Positions 24,846 to 33,328 of a stretch of 64,000 bases of DNA are shown here, piece after piece. The position numbers and the translations under genes are program-made. The stretch's first letter is position 1. Every line of letters begins with the position of its first letter. The DNA is from Actinomadura parmotrematis (GTDB taxonomy: Bacteria; Actinomycetota; Actinomycetes; Streptosporangiales; Streptosporangiaceae): the NCBI RefSeq assembly GCF_019458805.1, contig NZ_JAIBOA010000006.1, positions 124,001 to 188,000 of the forward strand. Direction: 5' to 3'. The notes under the pieces were generated by a model that saw only the letters and a list, made by a program, of their open reading frames with translations, did not search any database and was not told the DNA's origin.

Positions 24846-26483
24846 CTATCCCTCCTGGTCGGGGGCGGCGGCCTCCAGTTCGCGGCGGCGGGCGTCGCCG
24901 TTGCCGTTCGGGCCGTGGCCGAGGTCGGCGGTGAAGCGGCGGTTCAGGGCGGCGCGGACGCGGGCGAGGCGGCGGCGCGCCTCGGGGGCGGGCACGCCGA
25001 GGCGCTCGGGGCGCGCGACGGGGACGGCCGCGGGCGGGCGCTCGTCGGTGAGCGGCGCCGCCTCGGCGGCGGTGAGGGGGCGCTCGACCTCGCTGTACCC
25101 GCCGTCGAGGGAGCGGCGGATCACGCCGGTCTCCACGCCGTGCTCCAGCAGGGCCCGGTCGCGCTGCTGGAGGCCGAGGCAGAACCGGTAGGCGATCGCG
25201 TAGGCCAGGACGGGGCCGAGCAGGAACGCGACGCGGAAGAACCAGGTCGTCCAGAACAGCGGGATCGAGAACCGGTGCGCGATGACGTCGTTGCCGCCCG
25301 CGAGCCAGAGCACGCCGTAGAACACGATGCCGGCCGCGCCGATCCCGGTGCGGACCGGGACGTCGCGCGGCCGGTCCAGCAGGTGGTGGATCGCGCGGTC
25401 GCCGGTCGCCCAGCGTTCCAGGAACGGGTAGGCGGCGAGGCCGGTGAACAGCACGCCGGGCACGACCACCGCCGGGATGATCACGCTGAGCGGCAGCGTG
25501 TGCCCGAACGCGGTGACCTCCCAGGCGGGCATCATCCGCAGCGACCCCTCCAGCCAGCCCATGTACCAGTCGGGCTGCGACCCGGAGCTGATCGCGCCCG
25601 GGTCGTAGGGGCCGAACAGCCAGACCGGGTTGATCTGGAAGAACGCCGCGAGCAGCGCGGTGACGCCGAACACCCAGAGGAAGAACGCGCCGGTCTTCGC
25701 CACGAACACCGGGAAGAACGGGTAGCCGCGCACGGTGGTGTTGGAGCTGCCCTTGCCGGGGAACTGCGTGTGCGTCTGCCGCCAGGTCAGCACGACGGCG
25801 TGCAGCGGGATGAGGGCGAGCAGGATCCCGGGGATCAGCAGGATGTGGATCACGTAGAGGCGCGGCACGATGAGCTCGCCCGGGAACTCGCCGCCGAACA
25901 GGAACATCTGCGCGTAGGAGCCGACGAGCGGCAGCGACAGCAGGACGCCCTCCAGGATGCGCAGGCCCGTGCCCGACAGCAGGTCGTCGGGCAGCGAGTA
26001 GCCGAACAGCCCGTTCACCATGACGAGCATGAACAGCACGATCCCGATCAGCCAGTTCAGCTCGCGGGGCTTGCGGAACGCGCCGGTGAAGAAGTTGCGC
26101 AGCAGGTGGACCACGATCGAGCCGAGGAAGATCACCGTGGCCCAGTGGTGGATCTGCCGCATGAGCAGGCCGCCGCGCACGTCGAACGACAGGTGCAGCG
26201 TGGACGCGTACGCCTCGCTCATCCGCACGCCGCGGAGCGGCCCGTAGGAGCCGCCGTAGACGACCTCGGTCATGCTCGGCCGGAAGAACAGGGTGAGGAA
26301 CACCCCGGTCAGCAGGATGATCACGAACGAGTACATCGCGATCTCGCCGAGCAGGAAGCTCCAGTGGTCGGGGAACGCCTTGCGGAACGCCCTCTTCAGG
26401 AACGGCGCCCCGCCGAAGCGGTCGTCGGCGGCGCGGCCCGCCGCGCGCAGGGCCTTCGGGGGCGGGGGCTGCGCTGGGGCCAC
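24846..26483 (-). CDS. qcrB: Cytochrome bc1 complex cytochrome b subunit (lone QcrB)
   Basis: 545 aa. The GTG at 26483 is preferred over an upstream ATG because GGGAGG stands 5 nt before it. It is the diheme membrane subunit of the menaquinol oxidase complex, oxidising menaquinol and passing electrons through the Rieske protein and cytochrome c. Visible are HHWATVIFLGSIVVHLLRNFF and HILLIPGILLALIPLHAVVL with paired haem-ligand histidines, about eight or nine TMs, and the actinobacterial charged C-terminal extension of about 150 residues. The usual partners qcrC, qcrA and ctaE are absent on both sides, so this is probably a second copy. A Crp-like palindrome sits in its divergent promoter region. 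Confidence 0.88.
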   Translation of the reverse strand: MAPAQPPPPKALRAAGRAADDRFGGAPFLKRAFRKAFPDHWSFLLGEIAMYSFVIILLTGVFLTLFFRPSMTEVVYGGSYGPLRGVRMSEAYASTLHLSFDVRGGLLMRQIHHWATVIFLGSIVVHLLRNFFTGAFRKPRELNWLIGIVLFMLVMVNGLFGYSLPDDLLSGTGLRILEGVLLSLPLVGSYAQMFLFGGEFPGELIVPRLYVIHILLIPGILLALIPLHAVVLTWRQTHTQFPGKGSSNTTVRGYPFFPVFVAKTGAFFLWVFGVTALLAAFFQINPVWLFGPYDPGAISSGSQPDWYMGWLEGSLRMMPAWEVTAFGHTLPLSVIIPAVVVPGVLFTGLAAYPFLERWATGDRAIHHLLDRPRDVPVRTGIGAAGIVFYGVLWLAGGNDVIAHRFSIPLFWTTWFFRVAFLLGPVLAYAIAYRFCLGLQQRDRALLEHGVETGVIRRSLDGGYSEVERPLTAAEAAPLTDERPPAAVPVARPERLGVPAPEARRRLARVRAALNRRFTADLGHGPNGNGDARRRELEAAAPDQEG

Positions 26484-26659
26484 GGGGACCTCCCGGGACG
26501 ACGCTGGGGCGTGCCTCCAATGTCGCACCGGACGGGCGCCCCGGCCAGGGGCGGCGCCCCGGTCCGCACGGCGACCTGCGGAGGGACGGGCGCGGGCGGC
26601 CGAAGCTGGACGATTCGCGACCTAGACTTTCCGGGCGTAGGTATACCAGCCATGATTTT

Positions 26660-26675
26660 TGTCACACAGGTCACA
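26660..26675. promoter_or_regulatory. Crp-family-like operator
   Basis: TGTCA-CACAGG-TCACA matches the actinobacterial Crp consensus TGTGA-N6-TCACA at nine of ten positions. It lies in an AT-richer stretch of the 270-bp divergent region between qcrB and the PucR-type gene. Control of a respiratory gene by cAMP-Crp would be normal. Confidence 0.4.
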
Positions 26676-26756
26676 TAAGCGATTTATTGCGGCGGGGCCG
26701 CGGTCCCGCGCCGGGCGGCCCGCACCGCCCCGGCGCGGCCGGATCTGGAGGTAGGG

Positions 26757-28022
26757 GTGGCGGACGACGGGCGCCCATGGGCGGACCTTCCGGTGGAGCT
26801 GGCCGACCACATGCGTCCGCACCTGGACGAGGTCGCCGACGACATGATGCAGGAGATCCAGACCCGGGTCCGCGAGTACGACCGGCCGGGCGACGGCTCC
26901 TACTCCAGCACGCTCCGCCAGGCGGTGGAGCGGGTGCTGCACTACTTCGTCGACCGCGTCGGCGACCCCGACCACGAGCCCGGCCCCGTCACCGACTTCT
27001 TCCGCGCCATCGGCCGCGGCGAGGCCGGCGAGGGCCGCAGCCTGGACGCCATGCAGACCGCGATGCGCGTCGGCGGCATGATCGCCTGGCGGCGGATCGC
27101 CGCCGGCGCCGCCCACCTGGAGGTGGAGGCGCGCGTCCTCGGCGCCGTCGGCGAGGCCCTCATCGCCTTCCAGGACGAGCTCGCCACCGCCGCCGCCGAG
27201 GGGTTCGCGCAGGCCAAGGCCGCCGTCGCGGGCGAGATGCAGCGCCGCCGCAAGCGCCTGCTCGACCTGCTGTTCGCCGACCCGCCCGCCGCGCCCGAGG
27301 CGATCGCCGACCTCGCCGCGGCCGCGCAGTGGCCGGTGCCGCGCACCGTCGCCGCCGTCGCGCTCGGCCAGCCGCACGACGGCGCGCACCGGCCGGCGTT
27401 CCCGCCCGACATCCTCGCCGACCCGACCCGCCGCACGCCCAGCCTGATCGTCCCCGACCCCGACGGCCCCGGCCGCGCCCGGCTGATCGACCGCGCGCTC
27501 GGCGGCTCCCTCGCCGTCGTCGGCCCGACCGTCCCGCTCGGCGAGGCCGCCCGCTCCATCCAGTGGGCCCGCAAGACGCTGCACCTGGTGCGGCGCGGCG
27601 TGATCGCCGCGGACGGCGGGGTGGTCCGCAGCGTCGAGCACATGTCCACCCTCATCCTGTTCCAGGACGAGGACCTCATCACCTCCCTCGCCGCGCTCCG
27701 CCTGGAGCCCCTCTCCCACCTGCGCGTCTCGCAGCAGGACCGGCTCGCCGAGACGCTCCTCGCCTGGCTCCAGTCGGGCCGCAACGCCAACGAGGTCGCG
27801 ATGCGCCTGCACGTGCACCCGCAGACCGTCCGCTACCGGCTGCGGCAGCTGGAGGAGCTGTTCGGCGACCAGCTCCTGGAACCCGACGTGCGCTTCGACC
27901 TGGAGATCGTGCTGCGCGCCCGCGCGCTCCTCGCCGGGCAGCCCGGCGAGCACCTCATCCCCGCCGTCAAGCCCGCCGTCGGCGACACCGCCGACGTTGT
28001 GGATCTGCACCAACGTAACTGA
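26757..28022 (+). CDS. PucR/CdaR-type helix-turn-helix regulator
   Basis: 421 aa, GTG with GGAGGT upstream. An N-terminal, mostly helical sensor region of about 170 residues is followed by a degenerate GGDEF-like middle domain (about 180-320) and a C-terminal PucR HTH (about 335-400) with the diagnostic GRNANEVAMRLHVHPQTVRYRL and the sequence RQLEELFG. Such proteins regulate single operons, often for purine, amino acid or lipid use. Divergent from qcrB; no enzyme operon follows, so it may control qcrB or a distant target. Confidence 0.88.
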   Translation: MADDGRPWADLPVELADHMRPHLDEVADDMMQEIQTRVREYDRPGDGSYSSTLRQAVERVLHYFVDRVGDPDHEPGPVTDFFRAIGRGEAGEGRSLDAMQTAMRVGGMIAWRRIAAGAAHLEVEARVLGAVGEALIAFQDELATAAAEGFAQAKAAVAGEMQRRRKRLLDLLFADPPAAPEAIADLAAAAQWPVPRTVAAVALGQPHDGAHRPAFPPDILADPTRRTPSLIVPDPDGPGRARLIDRALGGSLAVVGPTVPLGEAARSIQWARKTLHLVRRGVIAADGGVVRSVEHMSTLILFQDEDLITSLAALRLEPLSHLRVSQQDRLAETLLAWLQSGRNANEVAMRLHVHPQTVRYRLRQLEELFGDQLLEPDVRFDLEIVLRARALLAGQPGEHLIPAVKPAVGDTADVVDLHQRN

Positions 28023-28096
28023 CCCGCCGCGAGGGGAATCCCTAACCGGGCCGCCGGGACCTTCCGGAACGCCCCGCCGCGCAGCAGCATGGGGAC

Positions 28097-28540
28097 ATGA
28101 ACGACACCGACGTCCGGACCGCGCCCGCCGCCCCGGTCCTCCGCCGGGACGCCGAGGGGGTCTTCGAGCGCGCCGTTGCGGGCGGCCCCGCCGCGCCCGC
28201 CGCGCTCCGCCGCCTCGCCGCGGCCCGGCTCCGCGCCTGGGGCCTCGACGCGATCGCGGCCGACGTCCTGCTGGTCGTCTCCGAGCTCGCCACCAACGCC
28301 GTCCGCGCGTCCGGCGCCGGCACCCTCGTCGGCCTCCGGCTCATGGTGTGGCGGGCCGTCCTGTCCGTCGAGGTCTACGACGGCAGCACCGCCCCCGCCG
28401 TGCCCGCCCCGCCGCCCGCCGTCCCCGAGGACGCCGAGAGCGGCCGCGGCCTCGCCATCGTCGCCGCCCTCGCCCGCCACTGGGGCCAGCGCCGCGACCC
28501 GGACGGCAAGACCGTCTACGCCCTCCTCGACCTGCCCTAG
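28097..28540 (+). CDS. Anti-sigma-factor-type ATP-binding protein
   Basis: 147 aa. A single HATPase_c domain of the RsbW/SpoIIAB type: VVSELATNAVRASGAG is the N box, YDGSTAP the G1 region with Asp, and ESGRGLAIVAALA the G2 box. There is no kinase dimerisation domain or membrane segment. Streptomycetes and relatives carry dozens of these, some acting as anti-sigma factors or as switch kinases for anti-anti-sigma proteins. Neither a sigma factor nor a STAS partner is adjacent. The partner cannot be named. Confidence 0.8.
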   Translation: MNDTDVRTAPAAPVLRRDAEGVFERAVAGGPAAPAALRRLAAARLRAWGLDAIAADVLLVVSELATNAVRASGAGTLVGLRLMVWRAVLSVEVYDGSTAPAVPAPPPAVPEDAESGRGLAIVAALARHWGQRRDPDGKTVYALLDLP

Positions 28541-28549
28541 CCTCGTCCC

Positions 28550-29020
28550 GTGCCCCTCGACCTCGTCACGCTGATCGTGCAGGAGTACGACCCGGCCATC
28601 GCGTTCTTCGTGGACGCCCTCGGATTCGTCCTCGCCGAGGACGTGCCGGCGACCACGAACGACGGCCGGCCGAAGCGCTGGGTCGTCGTCCGCCCCCCGG
28701 ACGGCGGAACCGGCCTCCTGCTCGCCCGCGCCGATCCCGGCCGCCAGGCCGCCGCGATCGGCGACCAGGCCGCCGGACGCGTCGGGTTCTTCCTCCGCGT
28801 GCCCGACTTCGACGCCGCCCGCGCCCGCATGGCGGCGGCCGGCGTCGAGTTCGTCACCGCCCCGCGCACCGAGCCCTACGGCCGCGTCGCGGTCTTCCTC
28901 GACATCGCCGGCAACCGCTGGGACCTCCTCGGCGACTGGCCCGGCGGGGCGATCGGTGAGCGGGCGAGCGCGGCCGGGCCGGGAGGGGACGCCGGTGCCG
29001 CTGCTGCTGCCGATCGGTGA
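28550..29020 (+). CDS. VOC (glyoxalase-fold) family protein
   Basis: 156 aa, GTG start 9 nt after the previous stop. One vicinal oxygen chelate domain in two beta-alpha-beta repeats: DPAIAFFVDALGF near the start and RVAVFLDIAGNRWDLLG near residue 130. The C-terminal 25 residues are Gly/Ala-rich, because the frame runs into the start of the next gene (26-nt overlap). Family members include glyoxalase I, dioxygenases and antibiotic-binding proteins; the residues visible do not discriminate. Probable third gene of a small plus-strand run. Confidence 0.75.
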   Translation: MPLDLVTLIVQEYDPAIAFFVDALGFVLAEDVPATTNDGRPKRWVVVRPPDGGTGLLLARADPGRQAAAIGDQAAGRVGFFLRVPDFDAARARMAAAGVEFVTAPRTEPYGRVAVFLDIAGNRWDLLGDWPGGAIGERASAAGPGGDAGAAAAADR

Positions 29021-29531
29021 GGACGCCGCGCTGATCGCGCGGACGCCCGCGCTGGCCGAGGAGTTCCACGCGCTGCTCGCCGCGAACCGGGAGCGGCTGC
29101 GGCGCTGGAACCCCGGGGCGTGCCCCGAGCCGCTGACCCTGGAGAGCACCCGGCTGCGGCTCGCCGCCGACGCGCTCGCCCGCCGCGCGGGCGCGCTGCT
29201 GCCCACGGCGATCGTGCTGCGCGAGGACGGCGCGTGGCGCGTCGTCGGGGCCGCCTCGCTCCGCCCGGACGGCGACGGCTCCGGCGAGGTCGGCTACTGG
29301 ATCGACGCCGCCCACGAGGGCCGCGGCCTCGTCACCCGCGCCGTCGCCGCCCTGCTCGCGCACGCCTTCGGCGTCCTCGCCCTGGACCGCGTCACGCTCG
29401 CCGCCGAGCCCGCCAACGCGCGGAGCCGCGCCGTCGCGCGCCGCCTCGGCTTCACCGAGGAGGCCGTCGTCGCGGGCGAGATCGTCCACGTCCGCACGGC
29501 GCCGGCCCCCGGGCGGCCGCCGATGTCGTAG
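28995..29531 (+). CDS. GNAT-family acetyltransferase
   Basis: 178 aa. GTG at 28995 chosen because GGGAGGGG lies 6 nt upstream; the start overlaps the VOC gene by 26 nt. The sequence has the ribosomal-protein-Ser/Ala acetyltransferase (RimJ/RimL) layout: EVGYWIDAAHEGRGLVTRAVAALL is motif A with the acetyl-CoA loop, and NARSRAVARRLGFTEE is motif B. It acetylates an amine, either a ribosomal protein N-terminus or a small molecule. The substrate is not readable. Confidence 0.82.
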   Translation: MPLLLPIGEDAALIARTPALAEEFHALLAANRERLRRWNPGACPEPLTLESTRLRLAADALARRAGALLPTAIVLREDGAWRVVGAASLRPDGDGSGEVGYWIDAAHEGRGLVTRAVAALLAHAFGVLALDRVTLAAEPANARSRAVARRLGFTEEAVVAGEIVHVRTAPAPGRPPMS

Positions 29532-29543
29532 GCGGGCGCCAGG

Positions 29544-29894
29544 ATGCCGCGCATGGCACCGACGAACCCGCGGATCACCGGGCACGCGTTCCTCACCGGC
29601 ATGTACGCCGACGGCCACTTCCCCGACCACCTGATCGACAAGGCCGTCGCGATCCTGCTGCGGCTCTGCGAGCGCGTCGAGCAGGAGCGCCCCGCGGACC
29701 TCGCCGCCCTCTACCTCCTCACGCACGACGCGACGGACGAGCTGAACGACCTCCAGGACGAGTTCTACGAGGCGGGCAGCGAGCTCGAGACCGTCGCCCG
29801 CGACCTGCTCGCCGGGGACTTCGCGTTCGTCGCGGACGCCTACGGCTTCCCCGGCGCCGACATCGAGGAACTCGTCGCCACCCGCGACTGGTGA
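29544..29894 (+). CDS. DUF5713 family protein
   Basis: 116 aa with two ATG choices (29544 and 29553). All-helical in appearance, with NPRITGHAFLTGMYADGHFPDHLIDK at the start and repeated Leu-rich helices including THDATDELNDLQ; this matches the DUF5713 family found scattered through actinobacteria and proteobacteria. Function is unknown. It is acidic, cytosolic and follows the acetyltransferase by 12 nt. Confidence 0.7.
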   Translation: MPRMAPTNPRITGHAFLTGMYADGHFPDHLIDKAVAILLRLCERVEQERPADLAALYLLTHDATDELNDLQDEFYEAGSELETVARDLLAGDFAFVADAYGFPGADIEELVATRDW

Positions 29895-29901
29895 CCCCCG
29901 G

Positions 29902-30107
29902 TCAGTCCCGCCCCGCGTTCACCGCCCGCACCGCCGCAGCGGCGGCCGCCTCCCCGCGCGCCTCCAGCCCCGCCGCGACCCCGGCGGCACGTAGGCGTCC
30001 GGGTCGTGCACGAACGGCAGCAGCGTCACCACCGGCCCGTCGGGCGTCGCGGTGACGGGCTCGGCGGCGCCGAGCCCGTCCAGCAGCTCGCGGACGGCGG
30101 GTCTCCC
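29902..30107 (-). pseudogene. Frameshifted 3' gene remnant
   Basis: Directly after the amidohydrolase stop, in the same frame, about 45 codons read as plausible protein (AVRELLDGLGAAEPVTATPD, then VVTLLPFVHDPDAYVP) before degenerating. The next reading frame then gives VAAGLEARGEAAAAAAVRAV and a stop. The shift occurs at a CCGCCGGGG run. No start codon or ribosome site supports an independent gene. I read this as the C-terminal end of a lost gene with one frameshift; a sequencing error is possible. Confidence 0.35.
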
Positions 30108-30935
30108 TCACGCTTCCAGGCCGTAGCGGCGGCGGGCGTTGCCGGACCACAGCTTCGCCCGGTCCGCCGCGGACAGACCCGCGGTGATCGCGCGGTAGGC
30201 GCCGATGATCTCCTCGTAGGTCCCGGCGAGCCCGTCCACGGGGAAGTTGCTCCCGAAGAAGCAGCGGTCCACGCCGAACAGCTCGATGCACGTCTCCACG
30301 AACGGGCGCAACCGCGTCGCGTCCGTGGTCTGGAGCGCCATCCCCAGGCCGGAGATCTTGCAGTCGACGTTGCCGCGCGCGGCGACCTCGGCGACGGCGG
30401 CCCGCCAAGCGCGGAACTGCTCGGGCGCCTCGCCGTCCGGCCAGCCCGCGTGCTCCAGGACGAAGGACGTGCCGGGCGCCGCGTCCAGAGCGGGCAGCAG
30501 CGCGGGGACGTCGGCGGGGCGCGCGATCAGGTCGTGGACCCAGCCGCGCTCGCCGAGCAGCGCGAACAGCGACCGCGCCACGGGTCCGGCCGGGTCGAGG
30601 CCGGAGAAGACGCGGACGCCGCGGAACGCGGGGCTCTCGGCCTGCGCGAACAGCAGCCGCTCGGTGTCCGCCCAGGGCGCGGCGGGGTCGATCGTGCCGA
30701 TGACGGCGGTGGGAACGCCCGTCTCGGCGCGCAGCGCGTCGAGCCAGCGCGCCTCGTCCAGGGCGCGGGCGAGGTCGGTGACCGCCGACACGTGCACCTG
30801 CCGCGGGGGAGCGGGGAACGCGCCCGGCAGGACGTCGCGATGGAGCGGTCCGCCGCGGAGGCCGGGATACCAGTCGTTGGCGGAGGGCCGCCAGTAATGC
30901 ACGTGGGTGTCGACGAACTCGGGCTCATCGGCCAT
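30108..30935 (-). CDS. Amidohydrolase-2 family metal-dependent hydrolase
   Basis: 275 aa, the usual length for the single-domain amidohydrolase-2 family (fuconolactonase and related TIM-barrel lactonases). The metal site is opened by FVDTHVHYW at residues 7-15; the conserved central His is in VLEHAGWP (about 166) and the Asp/Asn region in CFFGSNFPVDG near 235. It likely hydrolyses a lactone or a carboxylate ring substrate in the cytosol. It has no obvious pathway partners; the remnant after it hints that a former operon was trimmed. Confidence 0.82.
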   Translation of the reverse strand: MADEPEFVDTHVHYWRPSANDWYPGLRGGPLHRDVLPGAFPAPPRQVHVSAVTDLARALDEARWLDALRAETGVPTAVIGTIDPAAPWADTERLLFAQAESPAFRGVRVFSGLDPAGPVARSLFALLGERGWVHDLIARPADVPALLPALDAAPGTSFVLEHAGWPDGEAPEQFRAWRAAVAEVAARGNVDCKISGLGMALQTTDATRLRPFVETCIELFGVDRCFFGSNFPVDGLAGTYEEIIGAYRAITAGLSAADRAKLWSGNARRRYGLEA

Positions 30936-31046
30936 GACGGCAACCTAGATCACGCGGCCGTCCCCGGCCAGGCCGCCCAGGCTCCCGGCCCTCACCGCCC
31001 CCCGCACGTCCCTCGGCTTCACCGAGGTCCGCGGGCGCCCGTGAGC

Positions 31047-31220
31047 TCAGGCGCGCGGTGCCGGAGCGGGCCGCAGATCGTGCTCCCCCCGCAGCACCTC
31101 CGCGACGAACCGCCGCCATACCGGCTGCGGAAAGGCCAACGCCGGCCCGTCCCGGTCCTTGCTGTCGCGCACGAGGACCAAGCGCTCCCCGCCCGGCCCG
31201 CGCCGTTCCCCGCTGCCCAT
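31047..31220 (-). CDS. Short protein with DUF397 C-terminal half
   Basis: 57 aa. The core VLVRDSKDRDGPALAFPQPVWRRFVAEVLRGE matches, in two blocks, the second half of DUF397 (VRDSK, DGP, W-x-x-F). The usual first half, W-x-K-S-S-x-S-G-x-x-G-x-C-V-E-V, is missing; only about ten unrelated residues precede. DUF397 proteins are the small partners of DUF5753 helix-turn-helix regulators, one of which lies 400 bp away on the same strand. See the entry at 31463 for the other half. Confidence 0.6.
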   Translation of the reverse strand: MGSGERRGPGGERLVLVRDSKDRDGPALAFPQPVWRRFVAEVLRGEHDLRPAPAPRA

Positions 31221-31394
31221 GCCCTGCCCTTCCGGAGCGTTACGCGAAGTGCCTCACCCTAGGCCACCGGGAAGGCCGCACGACGCGAAAACGAGACAGC
31301 GAATGGCATCATGTGCGGCCTTTGTTTCCATTAGGTTGGGCTCCCCGGAACGGCCCCCGCGCCGGGGCCGGTGCGGTGCTCGTCGCGTACGGTA

Positions 31395-31407
31395 GTAATT
31401 TGATTAC
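31395..31407. promoter_or_regulatory. Small palindrome upstream of the DUF397 N-half gene
   Basis: GTAAT-TTG-ATTAC, a perfect 5-bp inverted repeat in an AT-rich patch 55 bp before the small gene at 31463. This could be an operator for the neighbouring DUF5753 regulator or part of a promoter. Confidence 0.3.
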
Positions 31408-31462
31408 ACTGGGTAGGCCGCGCCGAGGCGTCGGCCATGCCGACACTCACGAAGGAACGACG

Positions 31463-31630
31463 ATGATCGATGCGTACGCTGTGATCACCCCGTGGCGCAA
31501 GAGCGTGCGAAGCGACTCCGGCGGCTGCGTCGAGGTGGCGCTGGCCGAACGCGCCCCCGCGGCCGAGGAGGCGCGCGTGCCGGTGCCTCCCGCGGCGGGC
31601 GGGGCGGACGCCGCCGGCGCGGTCCGTTAG
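31463..31630 (+). CDS. Short protein with DUF397 N-terminal half
   Basis: 55 aa, ATG with GAAGGAACG upstream. PWRKSVRSDSGGCVEVALAE is the first half of DUF397; the second half (RDSK...W..F) is replaced by an Ala/Pro tail to the stop. The gene is convergent with the DUF5753 regulator, and their stop codons overlap. The missing half resembles the separate minus-strand product at 31047-31220. Either an inversion broke one gene or both are independent short forms. Confidence 0.6.
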   Translation: MIDAYAVITPWRKSVRSDSGGCVEVALAERAPAAEEARVPVPPAAGGADAAGAVR

Positions 31631-32514
31631 TCCCTGCCGGGCGCCGACCCCGCTTCCATCTCCGCCGCGATCCGCTCGATGAGCGCCAGGCTCTCCTCCT
31701 GGGGGAGCGCCAGCCGCCGGATGTTGTCGAAGGCGTCCCGGTAGTCGGCCACCCGGCTGTCGCGCGCGCCGATCGTCAGGTCGAGGGAGCGCGCGTCCTC
31801 CAGGTAGAGGATGTCGCTGAGGGCGCTGTCGAAGCTGAGGACGGTGAACTCCCCGCGCAGCCCGAAGTGGGCGCCGCTCCTGAACGGGATCACGTCGATG
31901 GTGATGCCGGGCCGCTCGGCCGTGTCCAAGAGGTGGCGGAGCTGGCGCGGCATGATGGAGTCGTCGCGCTGCGCGCCCACCCAGCGCCGGATGACGGCCT
32001 CGTCCAGCAGGTAGTGCTGGTCCGGCGGCTCGCTCTTGTCGAGGACCTCCACCTGGCGCTGCATGCGCACGTCGACGACGACGTCCAGCGCGTGGCTCTC
32101 CGGCACGAACTCGATCGTCATCGCCCGCGCGTACTCCTCGGTCTGCAGCAGACCGGGGACGCGCAGCGGCTGGAACGACCTGATGTAGGAGGCGCCCGCC
32201 TCGTAGCCGAGGTAGGTGTGGAAGTCGGGTTCCAGGTCGTTGCGGTAGAGCGCCCACCAGCCGCGGGTCCTGGCGCCGCGCGCGTACTCGACGAGACGCT
32301 CGACGCGGGCGCCGTCCTCCAGGCCGTAGTGGCGCAGCAGCGACCGCAGGTCCGACACCGAGATCTTGACGTTCGCGCCCTCGATCCGGATCAGCTTGGA
32401 CGTCGACCAGTCCAGCGCCGAGGCGACCTCTTCCTGCGTCTTGCCGAGTTCCCGGCGGAGCGTCACCAGTTCATCGGTGAGAAGCGCCTGCTGGACCACC
32501 GGACCCAGTGCCAT
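31627..32514 (-). CDS. XRE-type regulator with DUF5753 domain
   Basis: 295 aa. The ATG at 32514 is preferred: GGAG lies 7 nt upstream and the frame then begins at the HTH. The N-terminal HTH (about 10-65) has LRRELGKTQEEVASALDWSTSKLIRIEG. The DUF5753 domain (about 90-285) has RSFQPLRVPGLLQTEEYARA and YLLDEAVIRRWVG. These proteins, with small DUF397 partners, are abundant in actinomycetes and behave as regulator or toxin-antitoxin-like pairs affecting development and antibiotic production. Here the DUF397 partner seems split in two. Confidence 0.88.
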   Translation of the reverse strand: MALGPVVQQALLTDELVTLRRELGKTQEEVASALDWSTSKLIRIEGANVKISVSDLRSLLRHYGLEDGARVERLVEYARGARTRGWWALYRNDLEPDFHTYLGYEAGASYIRSFQPLRVPGLLQTEEYARAMTIEFVPESHALDVVVDVRMQRQVEVLDKSEPPDQHYLLDEAVIRRWVGAQRDDSIMPRQLRHLLDTAERPGITIDVIPFRSGAHFGLRGEFTVLSFDSALSDILYLEDARSLDLTIGARDSRVADYRDAFDNIRRLALPQEESLALIERIAAEMEAGSAPGRD

Positions 32515-32751
32515 GTTCGCTCCGTTCCGCAGAGCGGACCCGCCCGACAACGTGGCGCTCTGCATCCTGGCAATGCGCACAGCGTAGAACAGCGAGCGGG
32601 TCGAAAGCCATAAGTCGATCGGCGAGATGGCATAGGGGTAGGAGGACGGTGTCCTGATGGCCTCCGGAGAGGGCGGTGCGCTTTTTCTGTCGGCGCCACT
32701 TATGAGCGGCCGGTAAATCTCTTTTCGGCTCCGGCCGTTCTCGCCGGCTGT

Positions 32752-33141
32752 TCAGGGGCCGCCCCTGTCCGGTGCTCCGCCGGCGGCGTCGCGGGTCTCG
32801 CGGACGTGCTGCCAGACGATCGCGCCGCCGGCGCCGAAGACGGTGCCGAGGACGCACAGCGACGCCAGGACCAGCACCGCGAGCGGTGGGACGCGCGGCG
32901 CGCTCGCCAGCGTCGCGGCACCCGTGAGCTCGAGGAAGACGGCGAGGGAGAGGCGGAACGCCGCGGTGGCCAGGGCTCCGGACGAGGTCGCCGGCTCGCG
33001 GGAGAAGGAGCGGAGCGTGAAGCCGGGGCCGGACACGACGGCGCCGTGGGACTGGTGCTCGGGCAGGCGGACGAGGTCCGCGCGGTGGGTGGGGTCGGCC
33101 GGTTCCTCTTTCGTCAGATCGGTGTGGGTCACTTCGTTCAT
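32752..33141 (-). CDS. Small two-TM membrane protein
   Basis: 129 aa, unrecognised. A hydrophilic N-terminal third (about 1-55) is followed by two hydrophobic segments (about 58-78 and 84-112) and a charged tail ending in DRGGP. No enzymatic motif is visible. It lies upstream of and codirectional with the DUF5753 regulator and divergent from the RHH-like gene. Confidence 0.5.
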   Translation of the reverse strand: MNEVTHTDLTKEEPADPTHRADLVRLPEHQSHGAVVSGPGFTLRSFSREPATSSGALATAAFRLSLAVFLELTGAATLASAPRVPPLAVLVLASLCVLGTVFGAGGAIVWQHVRETRDAAGGAPDRGGP

Positions 33142-33285
33142 GGCGGCCCGTGATCGCTTTCCAAGAGCCGGATGCGCACCCGTTGTCCGCCTCTCCAGCA
33201 GCTCTTATGGAAACGATAACCTGATCATTTGCACCGGGTGGCGAGGTTGACGACCGGCTGTTGTACATTCGTCATCAGCCTTTCA

Positions 33286-33312
33286 TTGACACGTCACCCC
33301 GGCACCTAGCAT
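33286..33312 (+). promoter_or_regulatory. Candidate housekeeping promoter
   Basis: TTGACA (33286-33291) and TAGCAT (33307-33312) with a 15-bp spacer, shorter than ideal, in an AT-rich stretch. A start a few bases downstream would put the RHH-like gene's ribosome site at the 5' end of the message. Confidence 0.3.
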
Positions 33313-33328
33313 GCTGGAGGCGGACACA

